Shown here: positions 62,041 through 64,000 of the stretch, in pieces
Position numbering within the stretch: position 1 is the stretch's first letter
Layout: each line of letters starts with the position of its first letter
Assembly: GCA_017503785.1 (NCBI GenBank)
Contig: JAFVSK010000022.1
Coordinates: 1-64,000, forward strand
Source: Clostridia bacterium
Lineage (GTDB): Bacteria > Bacillota > Clostridia > Oscillospirales > Acutalibacteraceae
Direction: 5' to 3'
DNA: 64,000 bases
Notes under the pieces: model-generated
Databases searched by the model: none
What the model saw: the letters and a program-made list of their open reading frames with translations, nothing else
Told to the model about the DNA's origin: nothing
Translations under genes and position numbers: made by a program

Positions 62041-63867
62041 ATGAGCAAGCAAGAACAATTACGCAATATCGCAATTATCGCCCACGTCGACCACGGCAAG
62101 ACCACGTTGGTGGATCAAATGCTGCATCAAAGCGGCATTTTTCGTGCCAATGAGCAGGTGTCGGAGCGCGTGATGGACTCCAACGATTTGGAGCGCGAGC
62201 GCGGTATTACCATTCTTTCAAAAAACACCGCGGTCATGTATCGCGATACGAAAATCAATATTGTTGACACGCCCGGCCACGCCGATTTCGGTGGCGAGGT
62301 GGAGCGTATTCTCATGATGGTGGACGGCGTGCTGCTGTTGGTGGATGCGATCGAGGGCTGCATGCCGCAAACGCGGTTTGTGCTGAAAAAGGCACTTGGC
62401 TTGGGCAAGCGCCCCGTGGTGGTGATCAATAAGATCGACCGCGACGGTGCTCGCCCCGCCGAAGTGATCGACGAATTGTTGGATCTGTTTATTGAGCTGG
62501 GTGCCGATGAGGATCAATTGGATTTCCCGGTGATCTACGCATCCGGCCGCGACGGTTATGCTTCCACCGAGCCCGACGTGCGCAGCGGTAACATGGAACC
62601 GCTGTTTGAGGCGATCCTCAACCACGTGCCGGCACCCGAGGGAGATACCGAGGCACCGCTGCAGATCTTGTTTTCGAACATTGACTATGACGAATACGTG
62701 GGCCGCGTGGGCGTGGGCCGCGTGGAACGCGGAACCGTGCGCAACGGACAGGCGGTAGTACTGTGCCGCGAGGACGGCAGCACGCAAAACTGCCGTATCG
62801 GCAAGCTGTATCAGTTTGAGGGCTTGCACCGTGTGGAGTATGACTCTGCCTCGGTGGGTGATTTGATCGCCGTGACCGGTATTACCGATTTGAATATCGG
62901 TGAAACGGTGTGCGACCCTGCCTGCGTGGAGCCGCTGCCGTTCGTGCACATTGACGAGCCGACCATTTCGATGTTGTTTATGGTGAACAACAGTCCGTTT
63001 GCCGGCCGTGAGGGGAAATACGTAACTTCGCGCAATCTGCGTGACCGCCTGTTCAAAGAGGTGGAAACCAACGTGAGTATGCGCGTGAAGGAAACCGAAA
63101 CGACCGATGCGTTTGAGGTTTCCGGCCGCGGCGAGCTGCATTTGTCGATTTTGATTGAAACCATGCGCCGCCAGGGCTACGAATTTGCCGTGAGCCGTCC
63201 GCAGGTTATTTATAAGCAGGGCGAAAACGGTGAATTGCTGGAGCCGATGGAGCTTTTGATGATCGAGGTGCCCGAAAACTACGTGGGCGCCGTTATGGAA
63301 AAGCTGGGCTCGCGCAAGGCGGAGATCGTTAACATGGGCACCCGCGATACCGGTGTGAGCCATTTGGAGTTCCGCATTCCGTCGCGCGGACTGATGGGAT
63401 ACCGTCAGCAATTTCTCACCGATACCAACGGCAACGGTATTATGAACAGTGTGTTCGACGGCTATGAGCCGTATAAGGGGGACATTCCGCAGCGCGTGCA
63501 GGGCTCGCTCGTGGTGTTTGAAGCCGGTGAGACCAGCAGTTACGGTTTGTTTAACGCGCAAGATCGCGGTGCGCTGTTTGTGGGTCCTGCCGTACCGGTG
63601 TATGAGGGCATGATCGTGGGACAATCGCCCAAAAACGAAGATATCGTGGTGAATGTGTGCAAGAAAAAGCACGTAACGAACATGCGCGCTGCCGGCTCGG
63701 ATGAGGCGTTGCGCCTGACTCCGCCGACGGTGTTGTCGCTGGAGCAGTCGTTGGAGTTTATCAACGATGACGAATTAGTAGAGGTTACGCCGCTAAGCAT
63801 TCGCTTGCGTAAGCGTATTCTTTCGCGTGAGCTGCGCATGAAAGAGGCGGCGAAAAAGAAAGCGTGA
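62041..63867 (+). CDS. typA: Ribosome-associated GTPase TypA/BipA
   Basis: Translation GTPase of 608 residues, related to EF-G and LepA, that helps ribosome assembly and stress growth. G1 is AHVDHGKTT (residues 15-23), then DTPGH, NKID, and the RGITILS effector loop. EF-G domains II, III and V and the BipA-specific C-terminal domain follow. ATG 62041 follows AGGAAG; the frame to 61978 is leader. Confidence 0.97.
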   Translation: MSKQEQLRNIAIIAHVDHGKTTLVDQMLHQSGIFRANEQVSERVMDSNDLERERGITILSKNTAVMYRDTKINIVDTPGHADFGGEVERILMMVDGVLLLVDAIEGCMPQTRFVLKKALGLGKRPVVVINKIDRDGARPAEVIDELLDLFIELGADEDQLDFPVIYASGRDGYASTEPDVRSGNMEPLFEAILNHVPAPEGDTEAPLQILFSNIDYDEYVGRVGVGRVERGTVRNGQAVVLCREDGSTQNCRIGKLYQFEGLHRVEYDSASVGDLIAVTGITDLNIGETVCDPACVEPLPFVHIDEPTISMLFMVNNSPFAGREGKYVTSRNLRDRLFKEVETNVSMRVKETETTDAFEVSGRGELHLSILIETMRRQGYEFAVSRPQVIYKQGENGELLEPMELLMIEVPENYVGAVMEKLGSRKAEIVNMGTRDTGVSHLEFRIPSRGLMGYRQQFLTDTNGNGIMNSVFDGYEPYKGDIPQRVQGSLVVFEAGETSSYGLFNAQDRGALFVGPAVPVYEGMIVGQSPKNEDIVVNVCKKKHVTNMRAAGSDEALRLTPPTVLSLEQSLEFINDDELVEVTPLSIRLRKRILSRELRMKEAAKKKA

Positions 63868-64000
63868 TGCGCCGCGTTGTTCGGCCGTTTTGGATCATTG
63901 GGCTGACTGCCTTGGTTACCTGCCTGGTTGGCGCGTGGATTCCGGGCAGTTGGCTGTGGTACGTGGCGGCGAGCAGTGCGGGATGCTTTCTATTCACCTT
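63867..64000 (+). CDS. Start of a membrane protein, possibly ComEC-like (cut by window end)
   Basis: An open frame of 44 residues from ATG 63867, overlapping the typA stop (TGATG), runs off the window end. It opens MRRVVRPFWIIGLTALVTCL and is hydrophobic with two helices. The N-terminus and placement would fit a competence ComEC/Rec2 protein, but 44 residues cannot settle it. Confidence 0.45.
   Translation, partial: MRRVVRPFWIIGLTALVTCLVGAWIPGSWLWYVAASSAGCFLFT

Noticed and set aside
62218..63672. Minus-strand frame opposite typA (484 codons)
   Set aside because: Shadow of a highly conserved gene; no start signals.
1..64000. CRISPR arrays, tRNA or rRNA genes, transposases, phage genes
   Set aside because: Reading through gaps and genes showed no repeat-spacer pattern, no cloverleaf or rRNA-like stretch and no recombinase or structural phage proteins.

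Overview
The window looks like chromosomal DNA of a Gram-positive anaerobe of the class Clostridia, most likely in the Oscillospirales (Ruminococcaceae/Oscillospiraceae). The grounds are dnaE next to pfkA, an infC-rpmI-rplT operon with an L20-type leader, smc-ftsY with clostridial neighbours, a short-form HisG paired with HisZ, a YerC/TrpR-like gene heading the his operon, strong AGGAGG-type ribosome binding sites, and a moderately high G+C content judged by eye. Genes are densely packed on the + strand with many ATGA overlaps. I saw no rRNA, tRNA, CRISPR array, prophage or insertion sequence, so this is mostly core genome with a few accessory islands.

Layout. 1-8.2 kb: a large hairpin, dnaE, pfkA, the infC-rpmI-rplT operon (infC appears to start at AUA), an rRNA 2'-O-methyltransferase and dprA. 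8.2-24.2 kb: a long housekeeping run, topA-trmFO-plsX-(ACP-like)-rnc-smc-ftsY-rdgB-yhbY-nadD/yqeK fusion-LCP protein-rsfS-leuS. 24.2-29.5 kb: rpsU, a HAD phosphatase, an endonuclease IV-like protein, an M24 peptidase, a small secreted or anchored protein, an RsuA-type pseudouridine synthase, and a sugar ABC ATPase. 29.5-31.5 kb (minus): pyridoxal kinase, ECF S component and radical SAM protein. 31.5-37.1 kb: a PucR/CdaR-type regulator, then ftsE-ftsX-M23 hydrolase-S41 protein, a division and cell-wall hydrolysis unit. 37.1-41.2 kb: an AraC regulator divergent from two Gfo/Idh/MocA dehydrogenases, followed by a lone sugar ABC permease. 41.2-49.8 kb: a complete histidine operon, yerC-hisZGDCBHAF-IE-hisK. 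49.9-55.2 kb: a 1.4 k-residue secreted NlpC/P60 protein divergent from an AraC regulator. 55.2-64 kb: uvrB-uvrA, an M23/LysM/G5 envelope protein, a DUF1653 protein, typA, and the start of a membrane protein.

A recurring theme is proteins with intact folds but altered active sites. The S41 protein beside ftsEX has Gly where the nucleophile Ser should be. The ACP-like protein between plsX and rnc lacks the DSL attachment serine. The LCP protein lacks several phosphate-binding residues. The large secreted protein carries three related NlpC/P60-like modules, of which only the middle one keeps Cys and His. These, together with the AUA start of infC, a possible pseudoknotted RNA near 31.6 kb and several inverted-repeat operators, are the points most worth checking. 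I did not find one large undescribed system; the most promising candidates are the ftsEX/M23/pseudo-protease unit and the triplicated NlpC/P60 protein.
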